From Christensenella sp. UBA6406 (GTDB taxonomy: Bacteria > Bacillota > Clostridia > Christensenellales > UBA1242), in assembly GCA_002438625.1 (NCBI GenBank), contig DJPS01000006.1, positions 1 to 49,915 of the forward strand: a DNA stretch of 49,915 nucleotides. Direction: 5' to 3'. Each line of letters starts with the position of its first letter. Position 1 is the first letter of the stretch. The translations under genes were made by a program, and so were the position numbers. Under the pieces are notes generated by a model, which had not been told where the DNA came from, searched no databases, and was given only the letters and a program-made list of their open reading frames with translations. This document shows, one piece after another, positions 35,737 to 44,063 of this stretch.

Positions 35737-36687
35737 CTAAATTAATAATATCACAAATAAAACTAAAATAAACACAGTGTTGAATGTTAATCCATCCGCT
35801 CTATCCATTAATCCACCGTGTCCAGGCAAAATGTTTCCAGAGTCTTTAACATTCGCTTTTCTTTTTAATAATGATTCAAATAAATCACCAAGTTGTGTAA
35901 AAATTGATGCACCTATTGAAATAAAAATAAATCCAATAAGTGTTAAATTAATCGCATCAAATCCGTTCACAATCAAACCATTTGTACACATCAAAATATA
36001 AAGCACAACTCCGCCTAAAACGCTACCAAACAATGCACCAATCGCACCAGAAATAGTTTTATGTTCTGAAATTTTTGGACACAATTTTTTTCCACCTATT
36101 AGCATTCCAACAAAATAAGCAAAAACATCACTAAATATGCTTGTAACAAAAATAGTTAAAAGTAAAATCAAGCCAATATCAGTACCACCAAAACTTGAAA
36201 GTTTAGTTAAATCGGCACTGAAAGCATCAATATGATTAACAATAATTAATAATAATAAAATTAAACTTGGATAGATGCAGTTAAAAACTGTGCTTATAGT
36301 TGAACTAAGTGCATAAGCCTTTCTACTGCCCTTATATTCATCCAATTCCATTCTTAACATCGTTCTTTCTTTTGCGTAATAAGTATATGCAATAACACAT
36401 ATAAATAACACAATTAAAAGCAAAACAAGCCCAATAAGCAATTTACCAACAGATAAACCATTATTTATTCCTAAAAGCAAGAACAAATAAGACACTGCCG
36501 TATATAAAAGCACAGGCAAAACCAAAGCCCCTTTCTTCGCATTAATTAAAAGTTTAGATACTTCAAGCGAAGCAAACAATGTAAAGACACCAATACAAAT
36601 GTCAAATAAATAAATATTAACTTCTCTTAATAGGAATGCTCCAACTAGCAACACTGCTATAATCGCTCCCGTTAAAAATCTTTTCAT
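35737..36687 (-). CDS. cdsA: Phosphatidate cytidylyltransferase
   Basis: CdsA makes CDP-diacylglycerol from phosphatidate and CTP. The 316-residue protein has about eight membrane helices and the signature region SDVFAYFVGMLIGGKKLCP...HKTISGAIGA and HGGLMDRADGLTFN near the C-terminus, including the conserved Asp residues. The order uppS-cdsA-rseP is the conserved Firmicute one. Start has AAGGAG ten bases upstream. Confidence 0.94.
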   Translation of the reverse strand: MKRFLTGAIIAVLLVGAFLLREVNIYLFDICIGVFTLFASLEVSKLLINAKKGALVLPVLLYTAVSYLFLLLGINNGLSVGKLLIGLVLLLIVLFICVIAYTYYAKERTMLRMELDEYKGSRKAYALSSTISTVFNCIYPSLILLLLIIVNHIDAFSADLTKLSSFGGTDIGLILLLTIFVTSIFSDVFAYFVGMLIGGKKLCPKISEHKTISGAIGALFGSVLGGVVLYILMCTNGLIVNGFDAINLTLIGFIFISIGASIFTQLGDLFESLLKRKANVKDSGNILPGHGGLMDRADGLTFNTVFILVLFVILLI

Positions 36688-36699
36688 CCTAATAACTCC

Positions 36700-37431
36700 T
36701 TATGATTTCAATCCACCAAAACGCCTATCTCTGCTTTGATATTCAATAATTATATCTTCCAAATCCTTTTTACCAAATTCTGGCCAATGCTTTTTGGGGA
36801 AAATAAATTCACTATATGCTAATTGATAAAGCATAAAATTTGAAACCCGCATTTCTCCACTTGTTCTAACAACAATATCTGGGTCAGGCAATGCATTCGT
36901 ATATAGATATGATTTAAATATATCTTTATCAACTGTCTTAATACCATCGGCAATAATTTGATTGCAAGCCCTAATTATCTCATCTCTACCGCCATAATTA
37001 ATCCCTAAGTTGACTATCATTTTATTGTTATCCTTAGTATCATTAACAAGTTCCGCTAAATTTCCCTGCAAATCAACGGGCAACTTTGTTAAATCTCCCA
37101 TAGTTACAACTTTTATGCCTTTATCTACATAATTATCTTTTGTTTCATTCTTAAATTCATTTGCCAATGAAAATATATAATCAATTTCTTCCTTTGGCCT
37201 TTTCCAATTTTCAGTTGAAAACATATAAAACGATAAAACTTTAATGCCTAAATTATATGATTCTTCAATTATTCTCTTTAAAGCTTCCAATCCTTGCCTA
37301 TGCCCAAATGTTCTTGGCATTCCACGACTAATTGCATATCTACCATTCCCATCCATTATAAAAGCTATATGCTCTGGCAATCTTTCTTTATCAATCTCTT
37401 TCTGTTTCGTCTTCTTTTTACTAAAAAACAT
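36700..37431 (-). CDS. uppS: Undecaprenyl diphosphate synthase
   Basis: UppS builds the C55 lipid carrier of cell-wall synthesis from farnesyl and isopentenyl diphosphates. The 243-residue protein has the cis-prenyltransferase motif HIAFIMDGNGRYA with catalytic Asp27, the GHRQG block, and the C-terminal RTSGEMRVSNFMLYQLAYSEF motif. A lysine-rich N-terminus of about 18 residues precedes it. The isoprenoid precursor genes dxr and ispG that often lie next to it are missing. Confidence 0.96.
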   Translation of the reverse strand: MFFSKKKTKQKEIDKERLPEHIAFIMDGNGRYAISRGMPRTFGHRQGLEALKRIIEESYNLGIKVLSFYMFSTENWKRPKEEIDYIFSLANEFKNETKDNYVDKGIKVVTMGDLTKLPVDLQGNLAELVNDTKDNNKMIVNLGINYGGRDEIIRACNQIIADGIKTVDKDIFKSYLYTNALPDPDIVVRTSGEMRVSNFMLYQLAYSEFIFPKKHWPEFGKKDLEDIIIEYQSRDRRFGGLKS

Positions 37432-37433
37432 AC

Positions 37434-37616
37434 TTATTCAACCTCAATTTTGAAACTTGACACTGTAATTAAATATTTTTCCCCATCATAAACCATTTTA
37501 GTAACAAACAAACTTTTACAATCACTAACATTTTGAGTATTGTAAATTACTTCTACTTCACAACCTTTTAATTCATTCAAAACAGTTTCAAGCGGATATC
37601 CTATATAATTTTTCAT
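37434..37616 (-). CDS. Small protein of unknown function between frr and uppS
   Basis: This 60-residue frame starts five bases after the frr stop and ends two bases before uppS. The sequence IGYPLETVLNELKGCEVEV and a following strand-rich part vaguely resemble a PASTA fold, but I make no assignment. There is only a weak GGAAA site before the ATG. Compact packing in the operon and continuous open frame support it being real. Confidence 0.6.
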   Translation of the reverse strand: MKNYIGYPLETVLNELKGCEVEVIYNTQNVSDCKSLFVTKMVYDGEKYLITVSSFKIEVE

Positions 37617-37621
37617 ATCAA

Positions 37622-38194
37622 CTATATTTCCATTATTTCTTTTTCTTTATTTGCAAGAACATCATCAATTTTTGCAATATAATCATCTAGCAATGCTTGA
37701 ACTTTCTTTTCTAAACCGCCAAATTCATCTTCAGATATATCACCATTTTTCTTTAATGCTTTTAAATGCTCTAAACAATCACGCCTTGCATTTCTCATAT
37801 TTACTTTTTGTGCTTCCGCAAGTTGCTTAACTTGTTTAACAATCTCTTTTCTTCTTTCCTCAGTCAGCATAGGGAAAACAAGCCTTATAACTTTACCATC
37901 ATCACTAGGATTTATACCTATATCGCTTTCTTGCAACGCCTTAACAGTTGCCTTTACAACACTTTGGTCCCAAGGTGTAATAACCAACATCCTTGCTTCT
38001 GGCACAGTTATATTTGCAATTTGATTTAATGGTGTCATTGTCCCATAATATTCTACACTTATTCTATCCAAAATATGCGGATTTGCTCTTCCCGCCCTTA
38101 TATTTTGAAATTCACTTTTTAAATAATTTGCAATTTTTTCACATTGCTCTTTCATTTCATCAATGTAATCTTTGCTATCAAATAATTCTTCCAT
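37622..38194 (-). CDS. frr: Ribosome recycling factor
   Basis: RRF splits post-termination ribosomes together with EF-G. The 190-residue protein shows the three-helix-bundle signatures FQNIRAGRANPHILDRISVEYYG and LTEERRKEIVKQVKQLAEAQKVNMRNARRD. The start at 38194 is chosen because GGAGAGA precedes it; 22 extra upstream residues are open but untypical. The gene has its own promoter at 38229-38257. pyrH, usually just upstream between tsf and frr, is absent. Confidence 0.95.
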   Translation of the reverse strand: MEELFDSKDYIDEMKEQCEKIANYLKSEFQNIRAGRANPHILDRISVEYYGTMTPLNQIANITVPEARMLVITPWDQSVVKATVKALQESDIGINPSDDGKVIRLVFPMLTEERRKEIVKQVKQLAEAQKVNMRNARRDCLEHLKALKKNGDISEDEFGGLEKKVQALLDDYIAKIDDVLANKEKEIMEI

Positions 38195-38228
38195 ACTTAT
38201 CTCTCCATAAATTTTCAAAAGTACTTTT

Positions 38229-38257
38229 ATTATACCAAAATTTCTATAAAAAGGCAA
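38229..38257 (-). promoter_or_regulatory. sigma-A promoter of the frr-uppS-cdsA-rseP unit
   Basis: TTGCCT, a 17-base spacer and TATAAT lie on the minus strand, about 28 bases before the frr start. Confidence 0.7.
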
Positions 38258-38281
38258 CAAAAATATAAAGACTTTTTAAAA

Positions 38282-38530
38282 TTATTTCCATCTCTTCAAT
38301 GTTGGAAACAGTTTTTTACAGTGCATTCGCATTTCTTCGTTTGTCATCCCCGCTTGTGCACCAAATTTTGAACACATTTCTATATATTCTTCCATACTTA
38401 CCTTATCAATAAATTCGCCATTTACAAAACAATATTTGCAAAAATCTTCATTCATACTGCCATCTTTATCTGTTCATAATTGACTAATGTCAGTTATTGG
38501 CATTCCGCAACTTTGACAAATTTTCTCCAT
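38282..38530 (-). pseudogene. Small zinc-ribbon protein gene interrupted by an in-frame TGA
   Basis: The frame runs 82 codons from an ATG with AAGGAG upstream to TAA, and matches the small putative zinc-ribbon family whose members begin CQSCGMP and end FPTLKRWK. Here the text reads ICQSCGMPIT... up to codon 18 and, after the break, TDKDGSMNEDFCKYCFVNGEF through PTLKRWK. Codon 19 is TGA (38474-38476). Family members, as I recall them, have glycine before the TnxDGS segment, so GGA to TGA would explain it. The product binds zinc through Cys5, Cys8 and the FCKYC pair. It may be a point-mutated pseudogene, a sequencing error or a recoded gene. Confidence 0.8.
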
Positions 38531-38591
38531 TTCAAATTCTCCTTAAAAATATGATATTTTTTATTTTTTTATATTTAATTTATAATAATTC

Positions 38592-38625
38592 AAAAAATGC
38601 TGATACAAATCTTGCACCAGCATTT
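38592..38625 (-). terminator. Terminator of rpsB-tsf
   Basis: A 10-bp stem (38595-38604 with 38616-38625, one G-U) with an 11-base loop is followed by TTTTTTG on the minus strand. It separates tsf from the zinc-ribbon gene. Confidence 0.88.
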
Positions 38626-38662
38626 TATTTTTCAATTATGAAATAATCATTAATTATTAAAA

Positions 38663-39310
38663 TTAAGCCTTCATTTGACCCATAACTTCACTAGCAAAGT
38701 CATCGTTTCTCTTTTCTAAGCCTTCACCCATTTCATAACGAGTAAATCTTCTAATTGAAATCTTTTCGCCAAGTGCCAAAGTCATTTGATTTACAAGTTC
38801 ATTAACTGTAATGCTTGGGTCCTTAACAAATGGTTGGTCAAGTAAGCAAATTTCACTATAAAATTTAGAAATTCTACCATCAACAATTCTATCAACAACT
38901 TTTTCAGGTTTGCCTTCATTAAGTGTTTGAACTCTAATGATTTCTCTTTCTTTTTCAACTTCTTCAGCAGGAACCTCAGATTCATTTACATACTTAGGAT
39001 TTGCAGCTGCAATTTGCATAGCGACATCTTTAACAAATGATAAAAATTGTTCACTTCTTGCAACAAAGTCAGTCTCACAGTTTACTTCAACTAAAACACC
39101 AATCTTTCCACCCATATGAATGTATGATTGAACAACACCTTCCGCTGCAATTCTTCCAGCTTTTTTAGCAACCGCTGCCATTCCCTTTTCTCTTAAATAT
39201 TCTGCTGCCTTTTCCAAATTGCCATCGCATTCTTCTAATGCCTTTTTACAATCCATCATACCAGCATTCGTTCTGTTTCTTAATTCTTTTACATCTTCAG
39301 CTGTAAACAT
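38663..39310 (-). CDS. tsf: Elongation factor Ts
   Basis: EF-Ts recharges EF-Tu with GTP. The N-terminal UBA-like domain has the hallmark VKELRNRTNAGMMDCKKALEE, followed by GAGVVQSY-like (AEGVVQSYIHMGGKIGVLVEVNCETDFVAR) core motif. At 215 residues it is shorter than the 283-residue E. coli factor, lacking part of the second core subdomain, as in some other bacteria. It follows rpsB by 20 bases with AAGGAG. Confidence 0.96.
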   Translation of the reverse strand: MFTAEDVKELRNRTNAGMMDCKKALEECDGNLEKAAEYLREKGMAAVAKKAGRIAAEGVVQSYIHMGGKIGVLVEVNCETDFVARSEQFLSFVKDVAMQIAAANPKYVNESEVPAEEVEKEREIIRVQTLNEGKPEKVVDRIVDGRISKFYSEICLLDQPFVKDPSITVNELVNQMTLALGEKISIRRFTRYEMGEGLEKRNDDFASEVMGQMKA

Positions 39311-39330
39311 ATAGTCAAATCTCCTTTTTG

Positions 39331-40119
39331 TTACTCAGCACTTTCAACTGCATTTTCAGTTTCAGTAGCAACTTCTTCAACCTTAGCAGTTTCTTCATTA
39401 GTTTGAAGTTCGCCATTTTCATCTCTTACAACAGGCTTACCTTCTTTAACTTCAATAACAGCGTCAGCAATCGCACCAGCAATCAATTTAACTGCACGAA
39501 TTGCATCGTCATTACCAGGAATGCATAAATCTACATCTTCTGGATTACAATTTGTATCTACTAAACCAATAGTTGGGATATTTAAACACTTAGCTTCGTG
39601 AACACAAATGTGCTCCTTATCTGTATCAACAACGAAAATTACACCTGGAAGTGATTTCATATCCTTGATACCGCCCAAATTTAATTGCAACTTATCTCTT
39701 TCAGCAATTAGTTTTGCAACTTCCTTCTTTGGTAGCAAGTTAAATTCACCAGTTTCTTCCATTTGATTTAATTTATTTAATCTTTCAACTCTACTTCTAA
39801 TGGTTTTGAAGTTTGTTAATGTACCACCTAACCATCTACTGTTTACATAGTACATTCCGCACCTTTCAGCCTCTTCCTTAATAGAATCTTGTGCTTGTTT
39901 CTTTGTGCCTACAAATAGAACGCTCTTACCACTTGCAACGATTTCCTTAACAAAATCATATGCTTTATCTATTTGATTTGCAGTGTCCTCCAAGTTAATA
40001 ATGTGAATACCATTTCTTTCTTGGAAAATGTACCTTGCCATTTTTGGATTCCATCTCTTTGTTTGGTGACCAAAATGAACACCTGCTTCCAATAATTGTT
40101 TCATAGAAATAACAGACAT
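39331..40119 (-). CDS. rpsB: 30S ribosomal protein S2
   Basis: The 262-residue S2 has the N-terminal MKQLLEAGVHFGHQTKRWNPKM and the central GTKKQAQDSIKEEAERCGMYYVNSRWLGG signatures. The acidic tail of about 30 residues is longer than the minimal core. It heads the rpsB-tsf operon with an AGGAGG site, from a promoter 175 nt upstream. Confidence 0.97.
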   Translation of the reverse strand: MSVISMKQLLEAGVHFGHQTKRWNPKMARYIFQERNGIHIINLEDTANQIDKAYDFVKEIVASGKSVLFVGTKKQAQDSIKEEAERCGMYYVNSRWLGGTLTNFKTIRSRVERLNKLNQMEETGEFNLLPKKEVAKLIAERDKLQLNLGGIKDMKSLPGVIFVVDTDKEHICVHEAKCLNIPTIGLVDTNCNPEDVDLCIPGNDDAIRAVKLIAGAIADAVIEVKEGKPVVRDENGELQTNEETAKVEEVATETENAVESAE

Positions 40120-40300
40120 TTTTAATCCTCCTCTTGTTTTTAGTCCTCCCCATCGCTTCTTATCTAGATTGATTTTTCTTAATTATTAATTTTATTCGCT
40201 TTAATATCAATCTTTTTCTCACATTATCAACTCTGCAACAAATTTGCAAAGCAACATTAATGCAATAGCAATAGGTGTGTATTTTTTATGAACTTTTTAT
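40120..40300 (-). promoter_or_regulatory. Structured 5' leader of rpsB-tsf
   Basis: About 175 nt of transcribed leader contains an 8-bp perfect stem (AGATTGAT, 40206-40213, with ATCAATCT, 40166-40173) and a second AGGAGG-like run (GGGGAGG) ahead of the true ribosome site. This could be an autoregulatory site for S2, as leaders of ribosomal protein genes often are. No Rfam family match is claimed. Confidence 0.45.
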
Positions 40301-40329
40301 ATTATAGCATATTTTATATTAATATGCAA
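40301..40329 (-). promoter_or_regulatory. sigma-A promoter of rpsB-tsf
   Basis: TTGCAT, a 17-base spacer that ends in TGC just before the -10, and a perfect TATAAT lie on the minus strand. Confidence 0.82.
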
Positions 40330-40408
40330 TATTTTTCCGCAACTTTTTCAATAATTTTTAAATAAATTTTCAATATTTTTCATTACATTATAACACAAAC
40401 GCAAACCA

Positions 40409-41836
40409 CTAAGCATTTAAGAATTTAATCAACAACTCTCTTACAACGCCCGCTTGTGCCTTACCCTTAGACATACGCATAACTTGCCCTAAGAAGAATG
40501 TTAAAACTTTATCCCCATTTACCTTATAATCCTCAACCGCTTTTGGATTGTCCGCTATAACCTTTTTAACCATTTCTTCAACTTCGCTATCATTGATATC
40601 ATTAATCATATTGTTCTCTTTTGCAAGTTCTAACGCTGTCTTGTCCGTTCCAAAGCACAATTCAATCAGTTTCTTAGCATTAGATTGCCCAATTTGATTA
40701 GAATCAACCATTTTAATAATATTTGCAAAATTCTCATATGAAATAGGAATAATAACCTTGTCATCTTCTTTTTGAATATGCTTTAATAATTCAGTTGTTA
40801 CCCAGTTACATACCTTTTTAGGTTCATTATAAATTGTTAAACAATCATTATAAAAATCTGAAACTTCTTTATCATTAATTAATATATCAGCATCATATTC
40901 GCTTAGTCCATATTCATTTACATAAATATCTCGCCTCTGCTTTGGTAAAAGCGGAATAGTTTTTCTTATATCTTCAACTAAACTGCGTTCAATTTTCACA
41001 CTTAAAAGGTCAGGGTCAGGAAAATATCTATAATCTTGTGATGTCTCTTTTGTACGAAGTGAAAAGCTTTTCCCTTTCTCATCATCCCAACGGCGAGTTT
41101 CTTGCAAAATCTTCTCCCCATTTTCAATTAACTCAATTTGCCTATTTGATTCATATTCTATTGCCCTAGCAACCGCTTTAAATGAGTTTAGATTTTTCAT
41201 CTCAGTTCTTGTGCCAAACTCTGTTGCGCCTTTTTTCTTTATTGAAATGTTTACATCGCATCTCATACCGCCTTGCTCCATTTTACAATCAGCAATGCCA
41301 GCATAAATCAAATTTGACCTAAGTGCATTTAAAAATTCTATTGCTTCTTCCGCATTTGACATATCTGGCTCACTTACCATTTCAATTAATGGCACTCCAC
41401 CACGATTGTAATCAATAAGCGTTCCAATTTGCTCGTTTTTATGCGTCAACTTCCCCGCATCTTCTTCTAAGTGGATTCTATTTAATCTAATAAATTTCTT
41501 TTCGCCACCTACATAAACTCCGCCACCTATGCAAATAGGTTTAACAAGTTGACTAATTTGATACGCTTTGCTCAAATCTGGATAGAAATAATTTTTTCTT
41601 TCAAACACTGCTATATCATTAATCTCACAACCCATACATAAGCCCGCTTTAATCGTTGACTTAACCGCTTGCTTGTTAAGCACAGGCAATGCACCAGGCA
41701 ACCCTACACAAACAGGACAACAATTTGTGTTTGGTTCGCTACCATATTTATTTGCACACGAACAAAAAACTTTTGACTTAGTTTTCAACTCCGCATGCAC
41801 TTCTAGTCCTATGACTATATCATATTTATCGTTCAT
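40409..41836 (-). CDS. gatB: Asp/Glu-tRNA amidotransferase subunit B
   Basis: GatB activates mischarged Glu-tRNA(Gln) or Asp-tRNA(Asn) for amidation. The 475-residue protein has the GLEVHAELKTKSKVFC motif, the CCPVCVGLPGALPVLN segment, DYNRGGVPLIEMVSEPD, and a C-terminal helical YqeY-like tail. It is the third gene of gatCAB, three bases after gatA. The organism therefore probably makes Gln-tRNA by transamidation. Confidence 0.97.
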   Translation of the reverse strand: MNDKYDIVIGLEVHAELKTKSKVFCSCANKYGSEPNTNCCPVCVGLPGALPVLNKQAVKSTIKAGLCMGCEINDIAVFERKNYFYPDLSKAYQISQLVKPICIGGGVYVGGEKKFIRLNRIHLEEDAGKLTHKNEQIGTLIDYNRGGVPLIEMVSEPDMSNAEEAIEFLNALRSNLIYAGIADCKMEQGGMRCDVNISIKKKGATEFGTRTEMKNLNSFKAVARAIEYESNRQIELIENGEKILQETRRWDDEKGKSFSLRTKETSQDYRYFPDPDLLSVKIERSLVEDIRKTIPLLPKQRRDIYVNEYGLSEYDADILINDKEVSDFYNDCLTIYNEPKKVCNWVTTELLKHIQKEDDKVIIPISYENFANIIKMVDSNQIGQSNAKKLIELCFGTDKTALELAKENNMINDINDSEVEEMVKKVIADNPKAVEDYKVNGDKVLTFFLGQVMRMSKGKAQAGVVRELLIKFLNA

Positions 41837-41839
41837 TAA

Positions 41840-43282
41840 TTAATTGCTCTCCTTATTGTTTTCTCTATTGTAATTTTGCTCAAAATAATCTGCTACATTA
41901 TAAATCTTGCCTTCTTCATTGCTATTTGCCAATATTTGCAATCCTAATGGCATTCCATTTACGCCCAAACCGCAAGGAATTGAAATAGCAGGAATAGATG
42001 CAATATTTGCTGATATTGTAAATACATCTTCCATATACATTTGAACTGGGTCGGTAATCTCGCCAAGTTTAAATGCTTCACCAAAAGTTGTTGGAGTTAT
42101 TAGCACATCACATTCACTAAAAGCATTATTAAATTCCTTTTTAACTTTTTGTTGCAATTTCTTAGCTTTGTTATAATATGCATCAAAATAACCACTGCTT
42201 AGAACAAAGTTGCCAAGCATTATTCTTCTTTTAACTTCCTTACCAAAACCTTGTGAACGGCTCTTTCTATATATATCATTAACATTATCTGCATCTTCTG
42301 CCCTTGTAGAATACTTAACACCGTCAAACCTACCCAAATTTGATGTTGCTTCTGCTGGTGCAAGAATATAATAAATAGGTAAGCACAATTCAATGTCAGG
42401 GATATCTACATATACAATCTCTGCACCTTGTGATTTAAACCACTCGATAAGTTTTTCAAAATGTGCCTTATCTTTCATTAATTCAGTTATTTGATTGCAT
42501 ACACCAATCTTTACACCCTTAATGCTCCCTGTAATAGCATCTAAATAATGTGGAATAGGCAATTTTAATGTCGTTTCGTCGTGCTCATCTCCGCCAGCCA
42601 AAATTTCAAGTAGCAACGCATTATCCTTAACATTCTTAGTTATTGGTCCCACTTGGTCCAAACTAGATGCAAAAGCAATAATGCCATACCTTGATACCTT
42701 ACCATATGTTGGTTTCATACCTACTGTGCCATTATATGAACTTGGTTGCCTAATTGAACCGCCCGTATCCGTTCCTAATGCACAAGGGGCAAGTTTACCC
42801 GCAACAGCTGATGCACTTCCACCACTTGAACCACCTGGCACACGAGTTTCATCTAATGCATTTAGGGTTGGTCCATAGCAAGACTTTTCAGTTGAACTGC
42901 CCATTGCAAACTCATCCATATTTGCCCTGCCTATGATAACCGCACCCTCACTTAGCAACTTCTTAACAACCGTGCTTGAATATTCCGCTTTGTAGTTACG
43001 CAAAAAATTTGATGCACAAGAGGCAATTTTACCCTTATAAAGCACATTGTCTTTAATTAGAATAGGAACACCGCCTAACCTGCCAACATTTTCGCCTTTT
43101 GCAATTCTTTCATCAATTTGCTTTGCATAATCTATTGCATCATCAAATGATTCAATAACAGCATTTAAATGTTTCTTGTTCTCAATTTGCTTTAAATACT
43201 CTCTAACAACTTGCTCACTTGTCAATTCTTTATTTTTAATCTTTTCCGCTAATTCTATAACACTTAATTCTAATATATCCAT
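41840..43282 (-). CDS. gatA: Asp/Glu-tRNA amidotransferase subunit A
   Basis: GatA is the glutaminase that supplies ammonia to GatB. The 480-residue protein has the amidase Ser-cisSer-Lys triad: Lys in VPILIKDNVLYKG, the GGSSGGSASAV loop, and the nucleophile in TDTGGSIRQP. Length is normal. It lies seven bases from gatC. Confidence 0.97.
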   Translation of the reverse strand: MDILELSVIELAEKIKNKELTSEQVVREYLKQIENKKHLNAVIESFDDAIDYAKQIDERIAKGENVGRLGGVPILIKDNVLYKGKIASCASNFLRNYKAEYSSTVVKKLLSEGAVIIGRANMDEFAMGSSTEKSCYGPTLNALDETRVPGGSSGGSASAVAGKLAPCALGTDTGGSIRQPSSYNGTVGMKPTYGKVSRYGIIAFASSLDQVGPITKNVKDNALLLEILAGGDEHDETTLKLPIPHYLDAITGSIKGVKIGVCNQITELMKDKAHFEKLIEWFKSQGAEIVYVDIPDIELCLPIYYILAPAEATSNLGRFDGVKYSTRAEDADNVNDIYRKSRSQGFGKEVKRRIMLGNFVLSSGYFDAYYNKAKKLQQKVKKEFNNAFSECDVLITPTTFGEAFKLGEITDPVQMYMEDVFTISANIASIPAISIPCGLGVNGMPLGLQILANSNEEGKIYNVADYFEQNYNRENNKESN

Positions 43283-43289
43283 ATATTTT

Positions 43290-43571
43290 CTACTCCATCA
43301 TCAATGGCACCGCAAAACATCCCATTTTCTTCTTTGGTGCGTTTGTTAAAATTTCTTCGTTTGAAAAACTTTCTTTCACTTCATCTTCTCTTAATTCTTC
43401 AACATCTATTGGCGTATATTCTAAATCACCATCAACATCAGCATTTTTTATTTGGTCAACAAATGTCAATATACTGTTAAATTCATTTTTAAAGTTTTCC
43501 AACTCGCTTTCTTCAAATTCTAATGCAGACAAATTTGCTAAGTGCTTTATGTCCTCAATCTCTAAACTCAT
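43290..43571 (-). CDS. gatC: Asp/Glu-tRNA amidotransferase subunit C
   Basis: GatC is the small belt subunit that stabilises GatA-GatB. The 93-residue protein has the characteristic N-terminus IEDIKHLANLSALEFEESELE and NEFNSILTFVDQI. It is the first gene of gatCAB, with a promoter at 43814-43842 and a leader of about 236 nt. Confidence 0.95.
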   Translation of the reverse strand: MSLEIEDIKHLANLSALEFEESELENFKNEFNSILTFVDQIKNADVDGDLEYTPIDVEELREDEVKESFSNEEILTNAPKKKMGCFAVPLMME

Positions 43572-43813
43572 ACATTCTCCTTTATTTGATTATTTAGCAT
43601 TTTTAATAATGAAATTAAATTTATAACTTTTTAATTCAAATTAACTATCTATTTATTTTTAATCCATCCATTTACAAAATGCAAATTATAATCTTATTTA
43701 AAACTGCTAGCATAACCAATATCAATTCTATTATAAATTTATTCATTAACTCAAACAATTAAAATATGATAAAATTAAATTATAAAATTGATTTCCCCAG
43801 CAAAACAAGTTTG
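43572..43813 (-). promoter_or_regulatory. Leader region of gatCAB, no gene seen
   Basis: This AT-rich stretch contains the ribosome site AAGGAG and otherwise shows no gene. A T-box or known riboswitch is not recognisable by eye. Confidence 0.4.
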
Positions 43814-43842
43814 ATTTTATCACATTTACCATTAAAAGTCAA
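43814..43842 (-). promoter_or_regulatory. sigma-A promoter of gatCAB
   Basis: TTGACT, a 17-base spacer with TGTGA before the -10, and TAAAAT lie on the minus strand. Confidence 0.68.
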
Positions 43843-43979
43843 TTAAATGAAAATGATTTGTTTTAAATTATAAATAGATTTATAAAAATTTAAATTTAAA
43901 TAAATAAGCCAATATAACAATTTTATTAAATTTGATTAATTCAATCACTTTTAAAAACAAAACAATTCACAAGGGGAAA

Positions 43980-44027
43980 ATAAAAAAATAAAAAAATCAA
44001 TGTAAAAACTTAACACTACACTGATTT
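43980..44027 (-). terminator. Terminator of the permease gene
   Basis: An 11-bp stem with one G-U (43994-44004 with 44017-44027) and a 12-base loop precedes a long T-rich tract on the minus strand. Confidence 0.88.
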
Positions 44028-44063
44028 AAAAGTATAAAATTATTCCATTATTTAATCCACATT

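Noticed and set aside
38474..38476. Selenocysteine at the in-frame TGA
   Set aside because: The family position is not a cysteine or redox site, and the bases just downstream do not form an evident SECIS-type hairpin.
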